Source of the DNA: Pseudomonas putida | GTDB lineage: Bacteria; Pseudomonadota; Gammaproteobacteria; Pseudomonadales; Pseudomonadaceae | Reading direction: 5' to 3' | Length of the DNA: 64,000 bases | NCBI RefSeq assembly: GCF_001941965.1 | Contig: NZ_MKZO01000001.1 | Span: 115,583 to 179,582 of the forward strand | Part shown: piece after piece, positions 38,673-45,858 of the stretch | Layout of the letters: every line of letters starts with the position of its first letter | Position numbering within the stretch: the first letter of the stretch is position 1 | Program-made: the position numbers and the translations under genes | Notes under the pieces: generated by a model | The model's database searches: none | What the model was told of the DNA's origin: nothing | Seen by the model: only the letters and a program-made list of their open reading frames with translations

Positions 38673-39194
38673 TCAGCGGCGGCGGCTGCCTGGTTGATGT
38701 CGTATTTCCGCCCAAATAAAGAGGGCGACACCGAGGAAGATCCATACGTCCGCTAGGTTGAACGATGGCCAGTGCCACTGGGCATAGTGAAAATCGAGAA
38801 AATCCTCTACGTAGCCTAACCGCAAGCGATCTGCGACATTGCCCAACGCGCCGCCGAGGATCGCACTGAGGGCGAGCCGATAACTCAGTACGCGTGGTGA
38901 ACGCCAAAGCCAGTACACCAGTAATATCGAGATAACCAGGGCCAGTCCGATGAAAAGCGGCTGCTGCCAACCGCCGACATCCGCGAGAAAGCTGAAGGCC
39001 GCCCCCGTATTGTGGCGGTGGACCCAATTGAAGAAGGGTGCGGCAGGCACGCTTTCACCATGCGCTAGCATGGTGCTGGCAAGGTACTTGCTCGCCTGAT
39101 CGACAAACAGTAACAGGAGCGAGAGCCACAGCCAGCGCATCGCCTTTCCCGGCTCGTGGGCTTTCTCTGCGAGCCGACTGCCATAAGTAGACAT
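38673..39194 (-). CDS. lspA: Lipoprotein signal peptidase (element-borne)
   Basis: A 173-residue aspartic membrane peptidase that cuts prolipoprotein signal peptides after lipidation. Four membrane segments and both catalytic Asp motifs are visible: GNVADRL and FNLADVWI. The start at 39194 follows AGGAGG by 8 bases. The housekeeping lspA is not in this window. Here the gene is a passenger of the ISL3 element, downstream of lnt with a 50-base gap, and presumably matures a metal-related or general set of lipoproteins. In Pbr-type lead operons an LspA homologue has a comparable position. Confidence 0.92.
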   Translation of the reverse strand: MSTYGSRLAEKAHEPGKAMRWLWLSLLLLFVDQASKYLASTMLAHGESVPAAPFFNWVHRHNTGAAFSFLADVGGWQQPLFIGLALVISILLVYWLWRSPRVLSYRLALSAILGGALGNVADRLRLGYVEDFLDFHYAQWHWPSFNLADVWIFLGVALFIWAEIRHQPGSRRR

Positions 39195-39247
39195 ATCCCC
39201 TTCCTCCTGACCCAATCTAGAATTTGCTCGCTGCTAAATAACAAGCG

Positions 39248-40825
39248 TCATGTACCCAACCGATGATGCCGACGAATTCGACGGAGCAGGAGCAGGCCGA
39301 GTCCGAGTGCGGTCAGGCCAAGGACAGGCCAATCCCGCCAGCGCACATAAGGGGGCGCGCCAGTTCGCGGTGTCACTTCGGCGCTGAGGGTGGCCACTTC
39401 GAACTGCGGAGCACGCTTGAGCACTTTGCCCTCATGATTGATGGCTGCTGTGATACCGGTGTTCGTGGCTCGAAGAAGGTCACGTCCGGTTTCGATGGCA
39501 CGCATGCGTGCCATCTGGAAATGCTGGAGGGGGCCGAGCGAGCTGCCGAACCAGGCATCGTTGCTGACATTCACCAGTAACTGCGCTTCGGGCAGAAGCT
39601 CAGTGACTTCGGCACCAAAGACCGCCTCGTAGCAGATGAGTGCCCCTACGGGCACCCCTGCTGCATTCAGGACGTGCGCTTCCCGTCCCGGTGTGAAGTC
39701 GGACATGGGCGCCCCGAGCACGTCGAGGGCCGACCCCAAAAGATCCCGAAACGGAACATATTCACCGAAGGGCACCAGGTGGCGTTTGTAGTAGAAGCCT
39801 GAGGGATCAGAGAGGCTTACCACGGCGTTGTAGGTACGGCCCTCCGCCTCGCGTACCGGGACGCCAATCATTAACGATGTGCCTGCCTGATCGGCTAACG
39901 CCTCAAGCTCAGCAAGATATGCTTTGGCCTGGTCATGCCACATCGGGATTGCCGCTTCTGGCCAGATCACGATATCGGCTCCGAGATGCTGCGCGGTAAG
40001 CGCCTGATAGCGCTCAAGTGTGATGTCCCGGTATCTCGGGTCCCATTTCTTGTCTTGCGCGATGTTTCCTTGCAAGAGGACGACATCGATCGGGTCAGCG
40101 GCTGGCTGCGTCCATTCACGATCCAGCAGTTGCAAGCCGGCGAGGGTAGCGACTAACACGGCACCGACTACCGCAGCACGGCGCAGGCTTGGCCCCTGGA
40201 CAACCCAGGCAAGCCCGCCAGCGAGAAGTGCCACCAGTAAACTCACGCCAAGCACGCCAAAGACGGGAGCGATAGTGGCAAGTGTGGTGTCGGTCTGGCT
40301 GTAGCCAATGAAGAGCCAGGGAAAGCCGGTCAAGAACCAGGTGCGCATCCATTCACTCAGCACCCATGCCGCAGGTAGCCCTAGCCAGAGTGCCATTGCA
40401 TCCATCTCAGGGCGCAGGCAGCGCACGAGGTACGCGACGCCCCATGGAAAGAGGGCGAGCAGCGAGACAAAGGCCGCCGTGACTAACACCGCCACCACGG
40501 GGCCATTGCCGTACTGGCTAATGCTGATAAAGACCCAGGAGACACCCACGCCGAAGTAGCCAAGGCCAAAGAGGTAGGCCGACCACAGCGCCTGACGCCT
40601 TGAAGACTGCGCGGTCAGGACAAAAAATGTTGCCAGAGCGATCACCGCAAGCCATGCCCAGCCCACAGGGGCAAAGGCAAGCGGCATGGCGCCTCCAGCA
40701 AGTAGAGCCATCCCCCCTGTCAGAAGCGGCTTATAGCGCACGCCCGTGTATAGGCTAGAGGGTAGCGCGCACTTATCACCCAATGCTCTCTCGCCTCCGA
40801 ATCCAGGATCAACCCTGTGGCTCAT
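39248..40825 (-). CDS. lnt: Apolipoprotein N-acyltransferase (element-borne)
   Basis: A 525-residue inner-membrane enzyme that adds the third acyl chain to lipoproteins. About six to eight N-terminal membrane helices precede a nitrilase-like periplasmic domain with the Glu-Lys-Cys triad: WPEAAIPMW, YYKRHLVPFGEY and ICYEAVFG. Length is normal. It is paired with lspA in one leftward run behind the CDF and ZIP genes. A second copy of an essential lipoprotein enzyme on a mobile metal element is unusual. Confidence 0.9.
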   Translation of the reverse strand: MSHRVDPGFGGERALGDKCALPSSLYTGVRYKPLLTGGMALLAGGAMPLAFAPVGWAWLAVIALATFFVLTAQSSRRQALWSAYLFGLGYFGVGVSWVFISISQYGNGPVVAVLVTAAFVSLLALFPWGVAYLVRCLRPEMDAMALWLGLPAAWVLSEWMRTWFLTGFPWLFIGYSQTDTTLATIAPVFGVLGVSLLVALLAGGLAWVVQGPSLRRAAVVGAVLVATLAGLQLLDREWTQPAADPIDVVLLQGNIAQDKKWDPRYRDITLERYQALTAQHLGADIVIWPEAAIPMWHDQAKAYLAELEALADQAGTSLMIGVPVREAEGRTYNAVVSLSDPSGFYYKRHLVPFGEYVPFRDLLGSALDVLGAPMSDFTPGREAHVLNAAGVPVGALICYEAVFGAEVTELLPEAQLLVNVSNDAWFGSSLGPLQHFQMARMRAIETGRDLLRATNTGITAAINHEGKVLKRAPQFEVATLSAEVTPRTGAPPYVRWRDWPVLGLTALGLGLLLLRRIRRHHRLGT

Positions 40826-40981
40826 GCTTTCTTGCTCCGCTTAATCAAGCTGCGTCAATTCATTCGGCCGGCTGGCCAGGGTGGCAAAGTGAATGTTTCT
40901 GGACTCGACTAGGTGCGCCGTAAGCTGGGAGCTGCTTCGTATTCGGCCAGCACGACAGTGGCTGTGTTGGGGAGCAGTACG

Positions 40982-41743
40982 TTAGCTTTGCGATACCACC
41001 CCTTCCAAGCCCGCTGATACCAGAACGAACAGGACGAAGCCGCCTATGAAAGCCAGCGGTGAGATGTGCGTATCGTCACCGCTCTCGTGAGCCTCGGAGA
41101 CCATATCTTCGATGGCAGCGACCGTGAGAAGGCCTGCCGTGAACGTCAGTGCCGCTAGCTTAAATGCCTCCGGCTGGTTCCTGAGTACGAAGTAAGCAAA
41201 GACGGCTGCCGAGAGCACAGGAATCGCGAAGGAAGCAGAGAGCAGTATCCGCTTGCTACGAGGGATTCCTTTATCTTTCATGGTGGCGATCGTCGCAAAG
41301 CCCTCAGGAACATCGGCGAGAACCTGACCCGCCGCCAGGATTATCGCGACCGACGGTGAGACCGCCGACCCCGCCCCGATCAGGAGGCCATCGCTGAACA
41401 GGTCGATGGATACGGCGATATAGATCATCCAGACACTCGTCTGACCGCCTTCTCCCTGCTGGCCTTGTCGCTTCTGGAGACTCTCAACGAGCTTCTCGAT
41501 ACCTACGTAAGCAATGCCGCCCAGCGCGAAAGCGAGGGCGATTACCCAGGCTGAGAGGTTCTCTAGCACGCGCGGCATGATTTCAACCGCCACCACCGCA
41601 ATGACGAGGCCGGCAGCGCCGTGAAGGGCGTAATTGAGACGGCGCCCGGTAGTTCGGGAGGCCTCCGCAGCGAGACCACCACTAAAATTGCCTAAGGCGG
41701 GCAACAGCGCCAGGCCGAGTACCAGCCAGATACTATCCATCAT
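40982..41743 (-). CDS. ZIP-family metal transporter-like protein with altered metal motifs
   Basis: A 253-residue membrane protein with seven to eight helices and a GufA/ZIP-like layout. The usual HNxxEG-like motif of helix 4 reads DLFSDG, and the HEIPEG-like motif of helix 5 reads ADVPEG, so several His ligands are replaced. A later loop has HESGDDTH. ZIP proteins normally import Zn2+ or other divalent ions; with these changes, substrate and direction are uncertain. It lies between the CDF and lnt genes in the same direction. Confidence 0.8.
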   Translation of the reverse strand: MMDSIWLVLGLALLPALGNFSGGLAAEASRTTGRRLNYALHGAAGLVIAVVAVEIMPRVLENLSAWVIALAFALGGIAYVGIEKLVESLQKRQGQQGEGGQTSVWMIYIAVSIDLFSDGLLIGAGSAVSPSVAIILAAGQVLADVPEGFATIATMKDKGIPRSKRILLSASFAIPVLSAAVFAYFVLRNQPEAFKLAALTFTAGLLTVAAIEDMVSEAHESGDDTHISPLAFIGGFVLFVLVSAGLEGVVSQS

Positions 41744-41885
41744 CTTCCTTCCTTGGTTGATTCCTAGATACGCTACCTTGCTGGCTCCGAGCCTTCGCGC
41801 TATATGCTGTCGTTCAGGCCTAGCGCGCTTGTACAGCCACTTCGATCAAGTGTCCCAGGCATCGATAGCTGCGTACCGTGCAGCC

Positions 41886-42782
41886 TCACCCCTTGAGCGC
41901 CAGGATGCGCCGAGCGCCGTTGAGGACGATCAGGCCCACGATGGTACCGATAATCAGGTCAGGGTAGCTGGACCCCGTCCAGGCGACCAAGGCACCGGCG
42001 GCGATGACGCCCATGTTGATCACCACATCATTGGCCGAGAATATCCAGCTTGCCTTCATATGCGCGCCGCCTTCGCGGTGCTTGGATATCAACAGCAGGC
42101 AACCGGTATTGGCGATCAACGCGACGAAGGCGATCGCCATCATCATCAGCGATTCAGGCTCACTACCGAAAACAAAGCGTCGCACCACCTCGACGAGTAC
42201 GCCGATAGCCAAAATCAGTTGCAGTACCCCTGCCAGATGCGCGGCACGTACCTGCATTTTCGCACTGCGCCCTACGGCATAGAGAGCCAGGCCATAGACG
42301 GCTGCATCGGCAAACATATCCAGGGAATCAGCGATCAGGCCGGTAGACTGGGCGATCAGGCCAGCAGTCATTTCCACCACGAACATGATCGCATTGATAC
42401 CGAGCAACACGCGCAGAGTGCCTGACTCCTGCGTAGCAGAGACTGCCGAGCTCTCAGCGGCCTTGATCGTCTCTGGGTCGGCAATGACGGTTTCCTGAAG
42501 AGAGGCGCCTAGCCCCAAGGTCGCCAGTTTCGCGGTAATGGGCTCAGCCTCGCCGTCATGCACGACCTCCAATCGGCGGTTCGACAAGTCGAAGGACAGC
42601 GTTCGAATCTCATCAAAGCCGTTCAGCGCCAAGCGGATCATCCGTTCTTCTGAGGGACAATCCATCTTCGGCACAGCATACACGCTGACCCATTCCCCTG
42701 ACGCTTCGGAGGAGACCGGCATATCGGTATCCGCTGCAGGCGTTGCATCGCAGCTACATGGGCCACCACAGGCTTTACTCAC
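41886..42782 (-). CDS. CDF-like cation transporter with N-terminal HMA domain
   Basis: A 298-residue protein. The N-terminus (VSKACGGPCSCD) is Cys-rich and is followed by an HMA-like domain with MDCPSEE near residues 40-46. Then come about six membrane helices with the CDF helix 2 motif DSLDMFAD. The helix 5 HxxxD motif reads FSAND, so one His ligand is absent. The family exports Cd, Zn, Co or Pb; the MerR control region upstream fits. The GTG start at 42782 has GGAG at 7 bases; an ATG eight codons upstream is less likely. First gene of the leftward run. Confidence 0.84.
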   Translation of the reverse strand: MSKACGGPCSCDATPAADTDMPVSSEASGEWVSVYAVPKMDCPSEERMIRLALNGFDEIRTLSFDLSNRRLEVVHDGEAEPITAKLATLGLGASLQETVIADPETIKAAESSAVSATQESGTLRVLLGINAIMFVVEMTAGLIAQSTGLIADSLDMFADAAVYGLALYAVGRSAKMQVRAAHLAGVLQLILAIGVLVEVVRRFVFGSEPESLMMMAIAFVALIANTGCLLLISKHREGGAHMKASWIFSANDVVINMGVIAAGALVAWTGSSYPDLIIGTIVGLIVLNGARRILALKG

Positions 42783-42824
42783 GATACGGCTCCAGTTAAC
42801 CAACATAGATTGCTAGTATTAAAA

Positions 42825-42845
42825 ACTATATAGCTACTATAAGGT
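42825..42845 (-). promoter_or_regulatory. MerR-type promoter/operator for the CDF gene
   Basis: On the minus strand, -35 TTGACC is followed by a long spacer of 19-20 bases. The spacer contains the dyad ACCTTATAG-TAG-CTATATAGT (42825-42845), with arms alike at 7 of 9 positions. This is the layout of CadR/PbrR boxes, where the activator untwists an over-long spacer. The divergent MerR gene starts 36 bases away. Confidence 0.75.
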
Positions 42846-42880
42846 CAATGGGACAGATGATCCGTTGAGGAGTAAGCCTG

Positions 42881-43288
42881 ATGCGCATTGGTCAGTTAGC
42901 CCAGATAGCGGGTATCGACACGCAGACGATCCGCTTCTATGAGCAGCAGGGCCTGTTGCCGCCGCCTGATCGGCAGGACAACGGTTACCGTGTCTATACC
43001 GAGAAGCATGGTGAGGGGCTGGCCTTCATCCGTCGCTGCAGAATCCTGGGCCTGTCACTGGCTGAGATTCACGAACTACAGAGCTATGAGGACGACCCTC
43101 ATCAGCCTTGTACCGCCGTCAACGCCTTGCTCGATGATCACATCTCTCATGTGCGGTCGCAGATAACCGCTCTGCAAGCGCTTGAGAAACAACTCGTTTC
43201 ACTGAGAGCGAGTTGCAACGATGACCGGGAAGTTGAGGCGTGTGGGGTTCTTGCTGGAATTAGCGAAGGAAACATGCACCAGCAGTAG
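42881..43288 (+). CDS. MerR-family metal-responsive regulator (CadR/PbrR-like)
   Basis: A 135-residue activator. The MerR helix-turn-helix (MRIGQLAQIAGIDTQTIRFY) is followed by the dimerisation helix and a C-terminal metal loop. Three Cys are in the CadR/PbrR pattern: HQPCTAVN, SCNDD and ACGVL. It is divergent from the CDF-ZIP-lnt-lspA run and probably senses Cd2+ or Pb2+. It differs clearly from the second CadR at 45776, which has a His-rich tail that this one lacks. Last gene before the right end of the element. Confidence 0.88.
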   Translation: MRIGQLAQIAGIDTQTIRFYEQQGLLPPPDRQDNGYRVYTEKHGEGLAFIRRCRILGLSLAEIHELQSYEDDPHQPCTAVNALLDDHISHVRSQITALQALEKQLVSLRASCNDDREVEACGVLAGISEGNMHQQ

Positions 43289-43350
43289 GTGAAGCATCAA
43301 CCAGATAATCCGATGAGATGCCGGTCTGTCTCACTCTCATGCAAAGGTAA

Positions 43351-43375
43351 GATCAACCATTTAATCCGCTTACCC
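43351..43375 (-). repeat. Right terminal inverted repeat of the ISL3 element
   Basis: Read on the minus strand it begins GGGTAAGCGGATTAAATGG, matching the left end at 21 of 25 positions. It lies 62 bases past the MerR stop codon. Confidence 0.88.
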
Positions 43376-43556
43376 TGATTTTTCCATCATGCATCCTAGC
43401 CCGCCCCACCTAAGCCGCACAGGTATCGCCATGGTGCTTGTGCCTACTCCCCGAGAATGGTCTCATTGCGGAGAAATTCGTACGGCGACCGTATCTTCAT
43501 ACCCATGAGGGTCGGAGCAAATACCTCTCACCTCTATACATATCGACATCATCCCG

Positions 43557-43916
43557 ATGCCCAGGCGTAAGGTCACAATCCAAGTAGTGCTTACACTGAG
43601 CCTGGCATTGCTGCTGGTCATGGGTTGGCATATGTCTTCCCTGTTGGTTGGTGCAGAGCCGCAAGCGGGATTCAAGAGCGAAGCCGCGCACAGTAGCTTG
43701 CTCACAGAGGCAGCCCCCTCTTGCGTCTTTTGTGCAGGTCACCAGCACTCGCCGATGACTGCCGACCATGTGCACGAGACCCCTTACCTTGGGCCGCTGC
43801 TTATCCTGCCAGCACAGGCAGAAAGCAACATCCTGACTACCCTGCCGGATGAAGCCGCACCAACTCGCCTGGTCTACTTGATTGAGCGCCCTCCGCGATC
43901 CAGCCGCGTGATCTAA
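43557..43916 (+). CDS. Small secreted/membrane-anchored Cys-His protein
   Basis: A 119-residue protein with one N-terminal hydrophobic helix (VVLTLSLALLLVMGWHMSS). The external-looking region contains CVFCAGHQHSPMTADHVHET, a cluster of two Cys and several His that could bind metal. No known domain is recognised and no good ribosome site precedes the first ATG, so the start is uncertain. It leads a tandem run with a 65-residue ORF and the DsbB/DsbA-like pair, suggesting a shared periplasmic redox or metal role. Confidence 0.55.
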   Translation: MPRRKVTIQVVLTLSLALLLVMGWHMSSLLVGAEPQAGFKSEAAHSSLLTEAAPSCVFCAGHQHSPMTADHVHETPYLGPLLILPAQAESNILTTLPDEAAPTRLVYLIERPPRSSRVI

Positions 43917-43963
43917 GCACAGCCGCACTGCGGCTAAAGACCACTGCAATCCAGGATCAACTT

Positions 43964-44161
43964 ATGCAATCGCTTTCTCCGCGCGAGCCAGGGGCGTTGT
44001 TTGCGCACCTGCGCCGCCCGATGCGCTTATTACTGCTCGCTATCGTGCTGATGCTCATGGGCATGGCAGATGCACTGGCTCAAGACGTCACCACGAACGA
44101 TATCGCGTCGACGGTAGTTCCCGTGCCACCCACCTCTGTAGAGGGTAGATATCAACCATGA
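43964..44161 (+). CDS. Small membrane or secreted protein ahead of dsbB
   Basis: A 65-residue protein with a signal-like hydrophobic stretch (MRLLLLAIVLMLMGMADALAQD; cleavage plausible after ALA). It leaves a short mature tail with no Cys. AGGA lies about 10 bases before the ATG. Its stop codon overlaps the start of the DsbB-like gene by four bases (ATGA), so the two are translated in a coupled way. No relative is recognised. Confidence 0.5.
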   Translation: MQSLSPREPGALFAHLRRPMRLLLLAIVLMLMGMADALAQDVTTNDIASTVVPVPPTSVEGRYQP

Positions 44162-44601
44162 TGGAAACAGAGACAAACACTCGCTTTCCCAGCCCCTGGA
44201 GCCTGTTGCTTATGGCCTGGGGTATTGCGTTGGTTTCGACCTTAGCCGCCTTGTTCATCGGCGAGGTCATGGGCAAAACGCCCTGCGTGCTCTGCTGGTT
44301 CCAGCGCGCATTCATGTTTCCACTGGTCGTGATTCTGGCCGTTGGTTGCTACACCTCGGATTTCGGGGTCTGGCGTTATGCGTTGCCGGTTACCGTCGTG
44401 GGCTGGCTCATCGCGCTCTACCACAGCCTGCTCTACTTTGGGGCCATACCGGAGAGCATCAAGCCCTGCGGGGCAGGCCCGTCCTGCTCCAGCGCTGACA
44501 TGACGATTTTCGGCAGCGTCCCTCTGCCACTGCTTTCGCTGGTCGCATTCACCCTTATCGCTGTTCTTCTTGTTCTCATCCGTCGGAGGTCTTCCCTATG
44601 A
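44158..44601 (+). CDS. DsbB/BdbC-like disulfide bond formation protein
   Basis: A 147-residue four-helix membrane protein. The redox pair CVLC (Cys43 and Cys46, in PCVLCWFQRAFMF) and a second periplasmic pair Cys104/Cys110 (KPCGAGPSC) match the DsbB/BdbC pattern of quinone-linked oxidases that reoxidise DsbA-type partners. It is shorter than E. coli DsbB and closer to BdbC. It overlaps the DsbA-like gene by four bases, so the two are a functional pair. Confidence 0.88.
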   Translation: MMETETNTRFPSPWSLLLMAWGIALVSTLAALFIGEVMGKTPCVLCWFQRAFMFPLVVILAVGCYTSDFGVWRYALPVTVVGWLIALYHSLLYFGAIPESIKPCGAGPSCSSADMTIFGSVPLPLLSLVAFTLIAVLLVLIRRRSSL

Positions 44602-45242
44602 GCAGACGTGCAATCGTCCTCGTCATCAGCATTCTTACTGCGCTCGGCTTCACTGCTGCGGCATTCTTTTATGATCGATATTCGGTAAGTGAAGAGACCC
44701 CGCCAGTTGCTCCAGTGGCTAGCTCGTTGGTGCGCTTCCATTCGCCCGTTATCGGCACCGCCAATGCGCCCGTAACCATCGTTGAGTTCTTCGATCCGTC
44801 CTGCGAGGCCTGCCGCGCCTTCTTTCCAGTAGTGAAACAGATCCTGGCTGACAACCCGAATGATGTGCGCCTGGTGCTGCGTTACGTCCTCTTCCATGAA
44901 GGCTCTGAAACAGCAGCAAGAATCCTCGAAACTGCACGCAAGCAGGGGGTCTTCGAGCCTGTTCTGGAAGCACTCATGGTGGCGCAACCGCAATGGCACA
45001 GTGACCCACTGGTGCAGAAGGCCTGGGAAGCTGCTGAAGCGGCAGGCTTGGATGTGGAAAAGGCCCGTGCGGAGATGATGGCTGGCGATATCACCGAGGC
45101 CCTGAAAAGGGACTCTCAGGATGCCCAGGCTGCTGGCGTGCGCCAGACGCCCACGTTCTTTGTGAATGGCAAGCCGCTATTGAGTTTCGGCGCGCAGCCA
45201 CTGATTGATCTGGTCAAAGCTGAAGTCGAACAAAGCAAATAA
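44598..45242 (+). CDS. DsbA/BdbD-like thioredoxin-fold protein
   Basis: A 214-residue protein with an N-terminal membrane anchor (IVLVISILTALGFTAAAFF) and a periplasmic thioredoxin fold with a DsbA-type helical insert. The active site is CEAC at residues 69-72, and the cis-Pro loop is RQTPTFFVNG. The anchored form resembles BdbD. It is the oxidase partner of the DsbB-like protein. Its place in a metal-resistance island suggests it oxidises or protects Cys-containing exporters or binding proteins, which is inference. Confidence 0.88.
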   Translation: MSRRAIVLVISILTALGFTAAAFFYDRYSVSEETPPVAPVASSLVRFHSPVIGTANAPVTIVEFFDPSCEACRAFFPVVKQILADNPNDVRLVLRYVLFHEGSETAARILETARKQGVFEPVLEALMVAQPQWHSDPLVQKAWEAAEAAGLDVEKARAEMMAGDITEALKRDSQDAQAAGVRQTPTFFVNGKPLLSFGAQPLIDLVKAEVEQSK

Positions 45243-45276
45243 GCGCTAACCGTCTGCATACAGCTGAGCCAGACTC

Positions 45277-45315
45277 ACCACCTGCCATGTAGCGTGCCTC
45301 GCATGGCAGGTGGTG
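45277..45315. terminator. Hairpin between convergent dsbA-like and cadR
   Basis: CACCACCTGCCATG and CATGGCAGGTGGTG are exact complements separated by 11 bases. No T-run follows on either side, so termination strength is uncertain. Confidence 0.6.
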
Positions 45316-45323
45316 GCGCATGT

Positions 45324-45776
45324 TTAGTGGCGGTGGCTTTTCCCAACATGAGTGTGGCCATCATCCGGAAGCGCACTGACACCGCCAGTGGTGTTCAGGC
45401 GCTGGAGGATTCCACACTCGTCTACGCCGCGCTCAGAGGCGCAACGGTGTCGTAACTCAACCAGCTGTTGTTGCAGGGCCAGCAGGCTGGTCACGCGCGC
45501 TTGCACATGCTCAATGTGCTCATCCACTAAGCTATTCACACCCTCACAGTTCCCCTCTGGCCGATCCATCAGCGCCAACAAGCTTCTGATCTCGTCCAGG
45601 GTCATGTCCAGTGTTCGGCAGTTACGGATGAACGTAAGTCGCTCAAGGTGCTCACTGCTGTACAGGCGGTAATTACCCTCGCTGCGGGCCGGAGCGGGCA
45701 ACAGCCCCTCGCGCTCGTAATAGCGAACCGTTTCAACTTGGCAATCGGCAAGCTTGGCCAGCTCTCCAATCTTCAT
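45324..45776 (-). CDS. cadR: Cd(II)/Pb(II)-responsive MerR regulator CadR
   Basis: A 150-residue MerR activator. The helix-turn-helix (MKIGELAKLADCQVETVRYY) is followed by metal-site Cys residues in GNCEGVN, HRCASERG and ECGIL. The C-terminus is His-rich (DGHTHVGKSHRH), the mark of CadR from Pseudomonas. It activates cadA from the shared 82-base divergent region, which carries a textbook CadR box, and probably controls its own transcription from the same site. Confidence 0.93.
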   Translation of the reverse strand: MKIGELAKLADCQVETVRYYEREGLLPAPARSEGNYRLYSSEHLERLTFIRNCRTLDMTLDEIRSLLALMDRPEGNCEGVNSLVDEHIEHVQARVTSLLALQQQLVELRHRCASERGVDECGILQRLNTTGGVSALPDDGHTHVGKSHRH

Positions 45777-45798
45777 GAGTTACCTCTTCAGCAAACGC

Positions 45799-45835
45799 TT
45801 GACCCTGTAGTGGCTTCAGGGTGTTCACTCTGCAC
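45799..45835 (+). promoter_or_regulatory. cadA promoter with CadR box
   Basis: -35 TTGACC (45799-45804) overlaps the dyad ACCCTGTAG-TGG-CTTCAGGGT (45802-45822), followed by TTCACT as a likely -10 after a 19-base spacer. The box matches the known CadR/ZntR-type consensus almost exactly, and the over-long spacer is typical of MerR-activated promoters. Confidence 0.88.
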
Positions 45836-45858
45836 AACTGTTCAACGAGGATACCTTC

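Larger units (their letters stand above)
37686..43375. mobile_element. ISL3-family (ISPpu12-like) element carrying metal and lipoprotein-maturation genes
   Basis: The ends are inverted repeats of about 25 bp (37686-37710 and 43351-43375) that match at 21 of 25 positions. They begin GGGTA(T/A)(C/G)CGGATTAA and end TGGTTGAT. The 5.69-kb interior holds a decayed ISL3 transposase, then lspA, lnt, a ZIP-like and a CDF-like gene reading toward it, and a divergent MerR gene. ISPpu12 of Pseudomonas is known to carry tnpA, lspA, a cation-efflux gene and a merR-like gene. The flanking 8-base sequences (ATAAAATC, TGATTTTT) are not a direct repeat. Confidence 0.85.

Noticed and set aside
37678..43383. 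8-base target-site duplication around the ISL3 element
   Set aside because: ATAAAATC on the left and TGATTTTT on the right are not direct repeats; a GATTTT match appears only in inverted sense and is too short to rely on.
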